Part shown: positions 38,581-49,686 of the stretch, one piece after another
Layout of the letters: each line of letters starts with the position of its first letter
Position numbering within the stretch: position 1 is the first letter of the stretch
Source of the DNA: Phaenicophaeus curvirostris
Lineage: Eukaryota > Chordata > Aves > Cuculiformes > Cuculidae
Assembly: GCF_032191515.1 (NCBI RefSeq)
Contig: NC_091392.1
Span: 37,329,501 to 37,393,500, forward strand
Reading direction: 5' to 3'
DNA: 64,000 nt
Made by a program: the position numbers and the translations under genes
The notes under the pieces: model-generated
The model's database searches: none
What the model saw: only the letters and a program-made list of their open reading frames with translations
What the model was told of the DNA's origin: nothing

Positions 38581-40331
38581 ATTAGTTCTTAGCATAACAT
38601 CAAAATATAGCAATACACTATAGAACCGTATTTCTCAAATTTGTATTTTATGACATAATTACATATTCTTTGGGCCAGGCAAAGGAAAGGTAGAGGCATA
38701 CCTCTGTACCCCAATGGTTAGGAGCATATGAAGTATTTGCATTTCCTATGGCTGACAAACTGTTTCTTCAGAAGAAACCTCCTACAGACTTCATTGTTCC
38801 AGACTGAGTGGTAACATTTAGCTTATCAAATGTCTGGTTGCTTTCTACCTTCCATAATCAGTGGGAGTTTGCCTTCCAGATTTTGTCTTTCCTACTCCAC
38901 TTCAGAAAGCTTATTTTCTTAATATGTGATATGCTGCAAGATAAATAGCTGACATTAGTATCCCGAACTATGATGCAATAACCAACAGTAAAGTTCCTGT
39001 CATTTTGTATCTTTTACAATTTCACTGATGCTATTGTCCTCTACTGGATTTGCAAGGGTATTTACAATACTTCTGCAAATGGGTGATAATTATGCAAAAA
39101 CAGAGATATAAGAAGTAAAGAAAGTTGGTTTTTTTTCTAATATTTGGTTTTAGATTTCACTGGACTACTACAGGAAACTCTGTATCCTGAAATGAGGGAA
39201 CTAAATCAAATTTTAGCTAGCAATGGCTGCTTACAAAAGTCAAGTGGACCAGTTTTCATTAAAAACTGAGAAAAAGAGGGAATAAAAGGAAATAAGAGGG
39301 TTTATATGACTTACTGTATTCACAGAGAAAATTTGTCTAGATAATGAGGTCATATGGTAGCCAGGAAATCATTGACATCTGCAAAAAAAGAAAGTCAAAA
39401 CTTTACATATGTTTTATACATGCTATTAAGGTTTTAGAGCTGTGAGCCTAGTAGCTAATAATTAAGATTAAAGAGGCTTTTTTTGGTTGTTTCCTTGTTC
39501 TACTTTTAAATGTGGGACAGGCTCTTTTTTTTTTCTTTGTCCATGCTCATCATTCTTTCTGTCATTAAATATTGTTTTACTTTCTTAGATCAGGAGAGAG
39601 ATGTCAAGTTATTGTGATAACCAATCTGATGGACATATATGTACTGAGAGAACAAATAGCCTGTTTACAGAATAAAGTATTCTTCAGTCTAACATATCCT
39701 ACTGGGCACATTTTCCCTTTTGTGTGGATGGAGACATGAAGCAAAAGGCTTCCATACCTAAATTTTCAGAGGCATAATCTAAATGTTCATCAGATATGAA
39801 AATTAGAGGTGATATGTCAGGCCCAGTAGAATCTGAGGAGAACTTGCCACTAATTGTAATGATTAAATGTCCTTGCTAGATCTTAATATTCCTTTACTGC
39901 TTATATCATTATCCTCTCTTTTTTTAGTTATGGAGAAATTATTAGTCTCTTATTGCTATAAACAATTAATTTGGTGTTCCAGTTAAAACCAGAACTTAAA
40001 TTAATCTTCTCTTCTGTATCAATGTCTTGTGGTTTTCCTCTCTGTTTATATATTTTTATATTTTATACCTAGTATTTGTCAAAGATTTCTTCTTTTTGAG
40101 GGTATATTATGCTTATACTTATGTCTGTTCTAGCCTAGGCAGAGTTGACCTCTTTGAAGCTTATTATTACAGTTTATGTTGACTTCACCATTTCATAATG
40201 TCAAGTTCAATTAATTGAGCAACTATGATCTAAGTGGCATTTTCTAACTACATTTAGTTTTTGTTTTTGGAGTCAAAACAGGCATGAATAAAAGGTTCTC
40301 AATTGCGTCTGTTTTTCTTTAGGTGACAGAA

Positions 40332-40333
<2 letters not shown>

Positions 40334-40375
<42 letters not shown>

Positions 40376-40522
40376 TTCTCTCTTTCTCTCTTTCTCTCTT
40401 TCTCTCTTTCTCTCTTCTCTCTTCTCTCTTTCTCTCTTTCTCTCTCTCTCTTTCTCTCTTTCTCTCTTTCTCTCTTTCTCTCTTTCTCTCTTTCTCTCTT
40501 TCTCTCTTTCTCTCTTTCTCTC
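40334..40522. repeat. CT / CTCTTT polypyrimidine microsatellite
   Basis: About 190 bases are only C and T on the plus strand: a pure CT run first, then repeated TTTCTCTC-type octamers. Frames through it give Ser/Leu/Phe or Arg/Glu/Lys repeats that are artefacts. The tract has the mirror-symmetric purine/pyrimidine character that can form triplex (H-) DNA. In the sense RNA it would be a long PTBP1-type binding region. Confidence 0.95.
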
Positions 40523-43497
40523 ATCCCTAAAACTCTCTCCACAGGGCTATTTCAAGGCTTCCCAGCAGCACACACAAAATTAGATTTTCACATCCAGGGG
40601 ATCTCCGAGGAGGCAAAATTAAATTATACAATGAACAAATGAGGGTGTTCTGGGAAAGGAATGAAGGCGAGGAAAGAATAGCAGGAAACTAGGTGGTCTG
40701 GATTGGAAGTTTTATGGGCTTATGTGCCTGAAGTCTGTGGATTGACTGTAGATCTTTCTGTATCTCTCCTGCCTCCTCCAGGTGCATCCCTCTCCCCAGG
40801 GAATGCAAACGTAGTCTGCCCTATTTCGGGGACTTGACTCCCCTTTTCCCATGCAAATCCTTCATTCCTCTTTGCAAATGCATCTCTCTCCCTGCAGCAA
40901 CTCCCACTTATAACTTTGCACCTGTTGCCTGGGAAGAACAGGGCTTCTGGCAGCAGGGATGGATGAGAAAGGTGATGGAAAGAACTGTTTATTGACCTTT
41001 CACATGCATTTTTCCTAATGCTTCTTTTTTAGTACTTTATTAGTAGCAGAAATCTGGTCAAGACAGAAATCAGTCATTAAGTATAAAAAAAGCCAACTCC
41101 TCTCTGCAGTAGTCTTTAAATTAGACTGCATCGTGTAATTCATACCTGGAGTGTCTGGTTGCGTAAGAGTACTAGTCATTTTGTTCCAATAGTGCATCTA
41201 ATGAACTCTGTCATTGATTGTTCCTTTTTGGAATGATCAGGAAATCTGCCTGTATAATATGCCCCACTTCTTCTCCTTCATGTTGATAGCATTAATATAA
41301 ATTTCTGTGACCCTCACTTTATTCAGGCTATTTATCTAAAATAAGTCTATTGGAAATAATTCAACTGTGTCTCATTCTGCTTGTGTATTTTTCTACTGTT
41401 CATCAACGTTTGCTTGGATTTTTTTTTTTTCTGCTCAGATCCTGTAATAGCTAAATACTCACATGTTCTCCATTGAATGATTCAAATGTGTTGAATCTCA
41501 TTATTCAACTTCCTTTAGTTGTGTTAAAAAATTCTTTCTGATAATATGTGTGTGTATTTTTTACCTTTAGAAGGTGTATTGACTGTACTTTTTTTTTCTT
41601 TTGTGACTTTTGTCTTCATCCCCGTACACTGGTTTTTAAGGTCACACAGCTAGTGTGTTACCTGCTTTCCTGTACCTAGCACTGTTGCAGTTCTTTGCTT
41701 TTTGCTCCAGAGGGCAAGAAGCACTTTGTTCTCTGGTACAACAATTCTGAGATTTAAAATATAAACATGGGGCAGCCACTACGGAAGATGGCATCATAAA
41801 TAGAAAGGAAAGACCTGTAGTCCGATTTCTTTGTCTATGCAAATTCATAGCGGTAATAGTCCTTTACAACCCACACCCTGCAGAGTTAAGCCCATCCTTT
41901 TAATAATCTGGGTAAGAATACTGGTTGCTATGGCAACACATTCTGTGGTACCACTTGACTGTCAAAATAACCTCATGAAATATCATGCTAAGAATGTTTT
42001 AGAAATTGACTTTTCAAATAAAAAGGAAAATAAATCCCCCTAACTCTAGATGATATGTCTAGATTCAAGAAGTCTGCAACAAGGGAACAACCATTTTTTA
42101 ACTGAGGGGGGATCAGACTAGTGGCGATGAATATATCATATTTCTCATCTTTGGCAAGTATTAGAATTTAGAAACTTTTTTTCTGCTTAAATTAATGATG
42201 CACCAACCACATCTGTGTATAAGAAGCTAGCAGAACAGTCCGAGGTTAAGTGGTCCTTAGATGTTACACCATTTGATTTAATACCTGTCTGTGCGGTGCC
42301 TTTGCTTCCCTTATGGTTTCCATCAACTTCTGTTCATCTTCAGAACTGCTGTTGTTACTTCACTTCTTTTGCTCCCTACTTTTCCTTCACTTCTGCTTTC
42401 CCTTTCTTGCAGCAGATGCCAAACGTCTTTATTCTATTGACTAAAATAATCTGCAGTTAAGTGGATTCCTAAAAATTTTTATATGGGCTTTATAGGTAGG
42501 CTGCACAAAAAAAGTCGAGCAGGCTAGAACAGCTATTACATCTTTCAATTTAAATATGAACAAAGAATTAAGATGTGAGTAAAATTTCAGTTTTTTTAAA
42601 CGAGATTTTTAAAATTGTTTGTTACTGATTTAACTCTCCTTCTCCTCCTGAAATCAATAAAAGTTGCCACTGTTATTTGGTCAGTTGTGGTAGACTGTCC
42701 TGCTTAGCAAAACAACCTAAATATAATATGGTTTTATTTATTAAATATAACATTATTATAAATAATAATAACTCTTCCCTTTTTTCTGGCTGTCATAAAA
42801 ATTTAGGATACTTGTTTACACTTGTTCCCTTGTCAATGACACCAATACAGAAGCCTCAATGCACAAAACTGAATGACTTTTCCCCGTATCTTTCATCCCC
42901 TCTAGTTGGTGAAAAAAAATAAGACAGGTCAACATTAAATTCAATTTTTGCGTACAAAATAAACTAACGTGTTTATTATTCGTAAATAGAACATAAAAAT
43001 TGAAACCTCATATTTTGATTGAATTTATCTGCTTTCTGCAAACGTCTTGGACTGATTCAGGTAAATTATTTAATAAATCTGTACTTTTCTGAACACAGCA
43101 GATGACTACCAAAGCAAGTTCCCCTTAGCTTATATTATTTCCCTCCTAAGGATAGTATTTTTTTTATATGTTACTTTTTATTGTCTGTGGGACAATAAAA
43201 GATGTTAAAGCAAACTTTTAAGTAAAGTTAAGAAGAAAATGAAGACCTATTTTTAATATATGTTATTATGTTCACTCGTATTTAAAGTATCATTGCAGAT
43301 AGGACAATATGCACCTTTCTTAGAAAGTGGATTTTCATACAGCAGCTTGTCAGTTGAATAGTTACTTTGTGTTAAAATAGCAGTTCATATTTTGGTATTT
43401 ATAATTGGGAAAGTTTTCAATTCTTTTCATAAAGGAAAAGGTTTCCTTACAATATATCATTGTGTTTAATATGAAAGTAATTTTTCTTTATACACAG

Positions 43498-43638
43498 AGG
43501 CCTTCGTCAACGTGTTTGTCACAAAGAGAGGAAGATGATGATGATGCAGGTGAAAATACTTGTGGTCCTTCAGGTTTATGGGAGGCTTTGACACCTTGTA
43601 ATGGATGCAGGAACCTTGGATTTCCCATGCTTGCACAG
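43498..43638 (+). CDS. ANKS1B: ANKS1B exon E: acidic and Cys-rich linker block
   Basis: The 141-bp exon is phase 0 to phase 0 (47 codons), so skipping it keeps the frame. It encodes RPSSTCLSQREEDDDDAGEN, then TCGPSGLWEALTPCNGCRN and LGFPMLAQ. The acidic EEDDDD run and the CGPSGLWEALTPCNGCRNLGFPMLAQ block (three Cys) are characteristic of ANKS1B. The first dozen residues differ more. The acceptor is tttttctttatacacag. An AG two bases later would give the wrong phase, which fixes the start. The donor CACAG/gtataa is weak at +4 to +6. The exon is isolated between a 24.8-kb and an 18.9-kb intron. Confidence 0.93.
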
Positions 43639-44597
43639 GTATAAGTTTACTTTTAATCATAAAACATTAACTAAAGAATAACTACTTAATCTCTTCTCTG
43701 TCTTACATTTTACAGTAATTTCTAGTCTTCCCTTATTCCCTTTGTAATTGTTACCATCAGTCTTCATTTTAACCTCAAAATCAGGTTTTCAAGTTAAATG
43801 TCAAGTTTTCATCATCTTGGTGCAATGCTCGTCTGGATGAATTTAATATGGAAACTGTTTAATGTTTATTACCCCCATTTTAGACAGATAGTTTTTATGT
43901 TGCATAGCTTTCTCTTCTGATTCAATTTGGAAAGAAATTTTGAAGTCACATAGTTTCCTTTGGGATAAGTACTGTATTTTTGACATTTTCCAATTGATGT
44001 AATATCATCTCAGCTACTGTCTTTAAAGAATTAAATGAAGACTTCGTGCATAACTCAACTGATGTAAGAATATAGCATGAGACTTCTCTTTGAAGATTAT
44101 GTAAGGTAAAAAACAAAGTCCCCAAACATTTTCAAAAGCTCATGAGAAAGAATATATTCCGAGGAGAATAAATAAAATGAGAAATATACTTGGCTCGAAG
44201 TCTCAGCAATTCTCAGACCATACCAACCTGCAGTATCCACCAAGGCACACCAACAGCTGTGTCCTGAACAAGTGATGTTGTATTGATGCAGAACAGGATG
44301 ATGTTTATTGCTGCATCTGGGTCTCCCTTGTTCTCTCCCCCGACTCTAGTTTAGCACTCTAATTTCTGTAAGTTTTTCCCCTGTGCTTTACTTGTAGCAC
44401 TGAATGGAGGCCAGCCAAATTTCTGATTATAAATGTCTGTTTTTTTCGGTTGCATCCTTACTTGACACTGCATTTAAATAGCTTTGTCAGATTCTTGTGT
44501 ACTAGATTGGAGTTACATATCCTGTCTCACCACACTCGGTACACTGTTGCTTTCATACCGTGACTTGAGGTTTTATTTCCTTTAGTCTCATGGGCCT

Positions 44598-44662
44598 TGC
44601 ACCTGTTTGAAGTCAATGCTAAAGCTTCCACTGCAGTCAATGGAAACAGGATATGGCAACTA
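44598..44662. repeat. Possible ancient amniote repeat relic
   Basis: The succession ttgaagtcaatgctaaagct, tccactgcagtcaatgg and aaacaggatatggcaact resembles the degraded motif with two inverted TCAATGG-type boxes and a GCAGGATTTGGCC-like end that recurs in sauropsid genomes. The family is not identified. Confidence 0.35.
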
Positions 44663-47233
44663 ACATGCTTGAATGACAATGAGCAGTGCCCTTTCTTTTA
44701 ATAAGGCGCTTTTATATTCCTTTCCCCTTTCAGTAGCTGGTTTCTAGTTCATACTATCTATCATCTTAGACATTTGGCAAGGTGCAGAGCTCTTTGAATT
44801 ACCCTGATTTACAATAGGAGAGCCATAGTTACTAGTCTCTCATTTTTAAGAATTTGTTTCAAAAATATTTCTTAAATAGAACTTTGCTCACTTAAATATG
44901 TATCCATATGGTTCAATTATTGTGAAACTTCCCTATGATGAACATATATGACACTTATATGCAGTATATCATTTCTGTCTGTACTGTGCTGGGCTGTGTC
45001 TTTTCAGAAAGGGCTGTTATGAAAAGTTCTGTGTAATTTGTTCTGAAGGTATCATTTAAAAACTAACCTAACAGTAATAAAGTTATTCTGAAAATAAACA
45101 TGTCCTTTTTACAGTCTCAAAATCGGTGAAATCTTTGAGGAACGTGGTGGAAAACTTTGTGTCTTGTAAAAATTTCAGGGTTTTAGAAAGTGCCCAATTC
45201 TAGATGAGAATGGAACTAATAACCAGCTTCCTGCACCTCCAAAATAATTAAAAAAAAGCTCCAGAATTCAAGGATACATAGCTGGATTTTGGGAGACTGA
45301 AATTTACATGACTCTTCTTGTTTTCAGAAAGACTAGATTACATTTGTTGGTTATGAGCTATGGTTAATGTGGGGCTATTTCCTTTTTCTGAAACTGGTCT
45401 TTTTTGGGGGCAGAAATTCTATCCTTGGTAAAACTGATGCACATTTTTGTGAAAAATATTGGCTTCTACAAATGAGTATTTTTATGTCTGAAAAAAAAAC
45501 TTTTTTAGGAAATTCTAGACTCCGTATTTCTGGCTGCCCATCAGTACAGAAGAAAAACCTTTTTCCCCCAGGTATAACTATCTTATACAGATTCCAGAAT
45601 TTCTAATTATCTTAAATACCAGCACCATAAAAACAAATTCAAAAACTTTCAAAGATGTATAACCCCCAAAGCACTTCTGCAGCAGTCTCAAATTCTAGCA
45701 TTACAGGCTCCATTAGAAACAGTTCACTGTGCAGTGACATGCCTGCTAGACTGAGACAAAGCTTTTATAAATGGTATGATAGTACTAGACCCTCTTCCAT
45801 AGATCTCCAGTTCTTATAAACTCTTCCTACAGTAACTACCAGGGTTTTTAATGCTTTAATGTAATGGTTGTATTTCTGGCCATTATGAAAATATAATACT
45901 AATGAACATTATTTCTGTCCCAGAGCTGGAATAAAAGAATATAATATTTCATACAGAATTTTCTCTCAGAGTAGCCACAAAAATAGGAATATTGCGGCAG
46001 TGTATAATATTTGGAGAAATTTTGCTATGCCATAGGTAAGTATTGGAAAAAGAACAGATACGATCCTTAAAAATATTTTTGAGTGATGCCTGCGAATGAT
46101 AAACAAAGCTGAAAGTATTGTAGTGTCATTATTGACCATCTTAAATGAGGAATTACTCAAGAGACTGATATTTAGGCAAAATAGAGAATGGGAAATTTTA
46201 GAGGTAGAAATAGCATAATCAATTTCATAAGTATATTGGTGGTTATAAGGATTTCCAAAGAAACACAGGCTGCCAGGACAGAGTTCTGCACATAACTCTG
46301 TTGACACTACAGCTTTGTTTATGCCCTTGAAGGAATCACAAAAGAGATAATGATAGCAGTGAAGATGTAGGAACAGGGGCTTCAGAACAGTGACTGACCT
46401 TGGCTACAGACCTGAGACTTCTGGCCACAGAGCCAGACTGTAAGACTGTACTGGTTGTAGTAGGAGACTAACTCCTCTGAAATCCAACCTTCAACTGATT
46501 TTTCATTCCACTCCAGGTTTTAAGGAGTTTCTCATCCCAGTCTGCTCCTTTCCAACGTGTATCTTCTCCATGCCAGTCTGTCACTGTTCTCTTTCTTTGG
46601 TTCAGGCACTTTGCTATTCCTCATTGCCTTTGGCTAGTCAGTGCATGGAGTTAAGTTTCTGTCCTCCCAAAGGCAAGTACAGTAAATTTACATTGAATAA
46701 GGATTAACACCTTTATATTTCTGGCAAAAGGTCCTTGCTCTGTGGTTGTATATGCCTGTGTATGTGCCTATGACAATTTTGTCCAAACACAGGTTTTGTT
46801 CAAGTAGTAGAAAGTAATTTGAACAGAGATTAATTTGGCAAGGGCATTTGTTTGCTTTATCATTTGGTTAAAGGTCCCAAGGTAAGGAAAGAGTAAGAAA
46901 TATGATAAGTAAGTGTACAGTAATGGAATTGTTTCTTGGTCTTTAATCTTCTATTCTACAGTGTAGGTTAATTTACTATTCAGCTCCTAATATACTTGTT
47001 GTACGAAGTGTATCAGTACATATGAGGTCTGACACAAAAAATACAAGACTAAACCCGTAGCTTGGGAACCAGGATTGGGAGAGGAGAGAGAGAGTATTAT
47101 AGAACATGTTCTAATCTGTCACAGTGACACAAGGCTCAACTCAATCACTTCACTCAGTATGTGTGAATGCATGTTCAAATACAGATATTTTCTTACCCTT
47201 GGTTGGAAAATGTTGGTGTGCAAGAGTGAACAG

Positions 47234-47311
47234 CAAGTTAACATAAAGTTTCTTGTGAAACTGAAGAAATCTACAGTGGAAATGTTTCAACTATTGACTG
47301 GGTTAAAGTGA
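47234..47311 (+). pseudogene. Mariner transposase N-terminal remnant
   Basis: The plus-strand frame reads QQVNIKFLVKLKKSTVEMFQ and LLTGLK before a stop. This matches the opening helix of the N-terminal DNA-binding domain of mariner transposases (an NIKF-x-VKL-x-KS pattern followed by E-x-x-x-x-L). The sequence breaks off before the second helix-turn-helix. The frame is open further upstream, but that part has no transposase resemblance. Confidence 0.75.
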
Positions 47312-47374
47312 AGACATACCAAAGATTAAAGGAACCCATTTTTTGTTGGTAGAAGATGTGAAAGAAAAATGACA

Positions 47375-47491
47375 GAAATCCTCAACAACCTTCCAGAAAA
47401 TGATCTCCGGAATTGCTTTGAACATTGGCAGCATTCTATGCAGCTATGTGTCAACTCAGAAGGGAGCTATGCCAAAGGTGATTGGAGTTGA
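47375..47491 (+). pseudogene. Mariner transposase C-terminal remnant
   Basis: The frame reads EILNNLPENDLRNCFEHWQ, then HSMQLCVNSEGSYAKGDWS and a stop. It fits the end of mariner transposases, where an IP-x-x-x-F-x-NCF-x-x-W-x-x-R-x-x-x-C-x-x-x-x-GEYFEGD-type tail closes the protein. The gap of about 63 bp to the N-terminal remnant shows that roughly 250 or more residues have been deleted. Confidence 0.78.
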
Positions 47492-48073
47492 TTTTCTTAA
47501 TTTGTTAAATAAAGGGAGTTACGGGCACAGTCTTGGGGTTTTTGTGTCTGACCTTGTACATATATGCTCACATTTTCTTTAGAATAAAGCAGCATACTCC
47601 TAATATAGGAAACACTCTAGCTTTCATTCATGGTTGATTTTTTTTTTTTTCTTATGTGTAACTTAATGTCAGATTTTAATCTTTTCACAAGCAATGAACT
47701 TCTGGGAGACGTTCACATTTACTTTTAAGACTGATCTATTTTCTGCCTGTACAACTCCAGGATTCACAGAGGTAGCAACTCTACCAATTTTGTCACAGAT
47801 TCTCCCGTGGAAGAGAGATTTGCCCCCCAAAATGTCTTTTATTTAAAGGGAGAGAAGAAAGCGGACTCAGAACTAAAGTTTTAGAAGATAAACTCTATAT
47901 AATACGTTTTTTTTATCAGTATAGGCTGTGATAGGGATATTTAGAGTTTGGAGTTTGATGCATCAGTTAATATGATTCTGTATTTCATATCAGGCTTCCA
48001 GAAGATCATCATGTCTTTACTTCTTTTTACATAATTTTAAAAAGCAATTTTTAATGTTTAAGATTTTTGTATT

Positions 48074-48138
48074 GTGTTTGTACTGTAGAATTGGGTAAGA
48101 ATTGGGTTAAGGTGTTTGTACTGTAGAATTGGGTTAAG
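48074..48138. repeat. Short direct duplication (about 26 bp)
   Basis: GTGTTTGTACTGTAGAATTG followed by GGT(T)AAG occurs at 48074-48099 and again at 48112-48138, separated by 12 bases that themselves repeat GAATTGGGTTAAG. This is a recent slippage-type duplication. Confidence 0.9.
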
Positions 48139-49423
48139 ACTATAGAAAGTCTGACATGAAAATTATTATGCTGCAATTATGTTTACAGTTGCAAAGACAG
48201 TTCTGGATACATGAGAAACAAATGAGGAAATGAAGGAAGGAGCTAACTCAGTTTTCACATGGAGATCAAGTCTATTTCTAAAAAATCTCTGTACTGATAC
48301 CCGCTGGAGAGAGACAGCATGAATCTATGTTGTCTTTTTCTGGCAAATTTTAGGAATTTTATTGGGTATTATTTATTTTAATTTTAACATATTTTTCAAG
48401 TTTGAACTCCTGTTTTCTGTTACCTCTAAAAATCTTCTTAGACTTTAAGCTCCGTGCAAGTGTTATACTGTAAGAACTTACTGAACTGCTGAGATGCAGA
48501 GGAAGGAGTATAAAAGAAGGGGTATTTCTTCTTTGCTTTTTATTAAAAAAGGTAAAGCCAAAGAGAACATTTTTAACTAAGCATGATTGGCTAAAGGATT
48601 TTGACAACTTGGACCCAAGAAATGGTGTCACCTTCCACTTTACCTCTCAGTGCATTCAGCAGAAATGCATTTCAAATTAGGCTAGTAAAGAAACAGATTT
48701 GGCTAATAATATATGGTGCTGAAGTTGACCAAAATTAGAAATAGAAAGCCTTGTGGCATTATGCAATTTATATGTTACAGGGGAGAAAACATGTTATCTT
48801 GTTTCGTGATTTACTAATTTGATGGGTGATGGTATAGATAGGGTACAGACAATTATTTTCCAGAGAAGACCACCATTAGCCAGTAAAACTGTGGCACATC
48901 ATATACCTGGAATGTGAGTAGCTACAGTAAGACTGTATGTAAACTTCGATGAAAAATATTATTTTTTTCTATCTTCTGAATTTAGTAGATTAAATATTTA
49001 ATGGGGTTGACAGTGAGAGCTATATTACTGATTAAAAAATATTCCCTTTAAACTCTTGATTTGCAGTGTTGACTCTTCCACGGTAAGCTGAAGTTTTACT
49101 GGTAATTTCAGGAACACACCACCCACACACTGAAGCAGCTACTGAAAAGTGCAATATGTGTTCTGCCTAGAAAGAATCAGCAGGTGTGGATTATACCCTG
49201 CTGAACAGTGGTGGGAAATAGTATATCAAAAAAATTGTGGCTTATTTTAGTGCCATGCTGCATTTTCTGGTTGTGTTTTAAGGAATGAAGCTAAGCATTT
49301 TGGTCTTGTATCTAGTATACGTTTCCAGTGTATATTTCCAGTTGCTTATGGCTTCAGATATCTCGAGGCAAATGTATTTTTATTGTACTAGTTGTACAAT
49401 CTAGATAGCGCTATTTAGGTATA

Positions 49424-49686
49424 GAATCATAGAATCATAGAATAACCAGGTTGGAAGAGACCCACCGGATCATCGAGTCCAACCATTCCTATCAAACACT
49501 AAACCATGCCCCTTAGCACCTCATCCACCCGTGCCTTAAACACCTCCAGGGAAGGTGAATCAACCACCTCCCTGGGCAGCCTGTTCCAGTGCCCAATGAC
49601 CCTTTCTGTGAAAAATTTTTTCCTAATGTCCAGCCTAAATCTCCCCTGGCGGAGCTTGAGGCCATTCCCTCTTGTCCTGTCCCTAA
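49424..49686 (-). mobile_element. CR1 LINE 3' end, antisense
   Basis: The plus strand opens with two GAATCATA units, then gaataaccaggttggaagag, acccaccggatcatcgagtc and onward to ccattccctcttgtcctgtc. It differs from the 34302 copy by only a few scattered bases and extends about 20 bases further into ORF2. It is 5'-truncated and inactive. Confidence 0.93.

Larger units (their letters stand above)
18669..43497 (+). other. ANKS1B: Intron D-E (24.8 kb)
   Basis: This is the largest intron in the window and its main landing ground for CR1. Minus-oriented copies are at 19779-22987, 24928-24997, 33120-33627 and 34302-34542, and a plus-oriented copy is at 31544-31850. It also holds a GC-richer pocket with CAG/CTG repeats (about 38180-38580) and a CT-rich microsatellite (40334-40522). 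A possible ancient relic lies at 36005-36075. Between these, including 25.0-31.5 kb and 41-43.4 kb, I see AT-rich sequence with no gene-like feature. Confidence 0.75.
47019..47560 (+). mobile_element. Internally deleted mariner-family DNA transposon
   Basis: The ends are imperfect terminal inverted repeats of about 32 bp sharing AGGTC, GACACAAAAA and CAAGACT blocks. Each end directly abuts TA (47017-47018 and 47561-47562), the duplication typical of Tc1/mariner insertion. Inside are both ends of a mariner transposase: VNIKFLVKLKKSTVEMFQLL (part of 47234-47311) and EILNNLPENDLRNCFEHWQ onward (47375-47491). The whole element is only 542 bp against about 1.2-1.3 kb for autonomous mariners, so the middle of the gene, including the DD(D/E) catalytic core, is missing. 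It is non-autonomous. A Galluhop-like bird mariner is a possible relative but unverified. Confidence 0.85.

Noticed and set aside
40273..40583. Open frames on both strands giving Arg/Glu/Lys or Ser/Leu/Phe repeats
   Set aside because: They are direct translations of the CT-rich microsatellite and have no independent coding evidence.
40540..40960. GC-richer stretch after the microsatellite with an ATGCAAAT octamer, considered as an LTR or promoter
   Set aside because: No terminal repeats, no TATA/initiator arrangement that I could defend and no adjacent first exon; an octamer alone is expected by chance.
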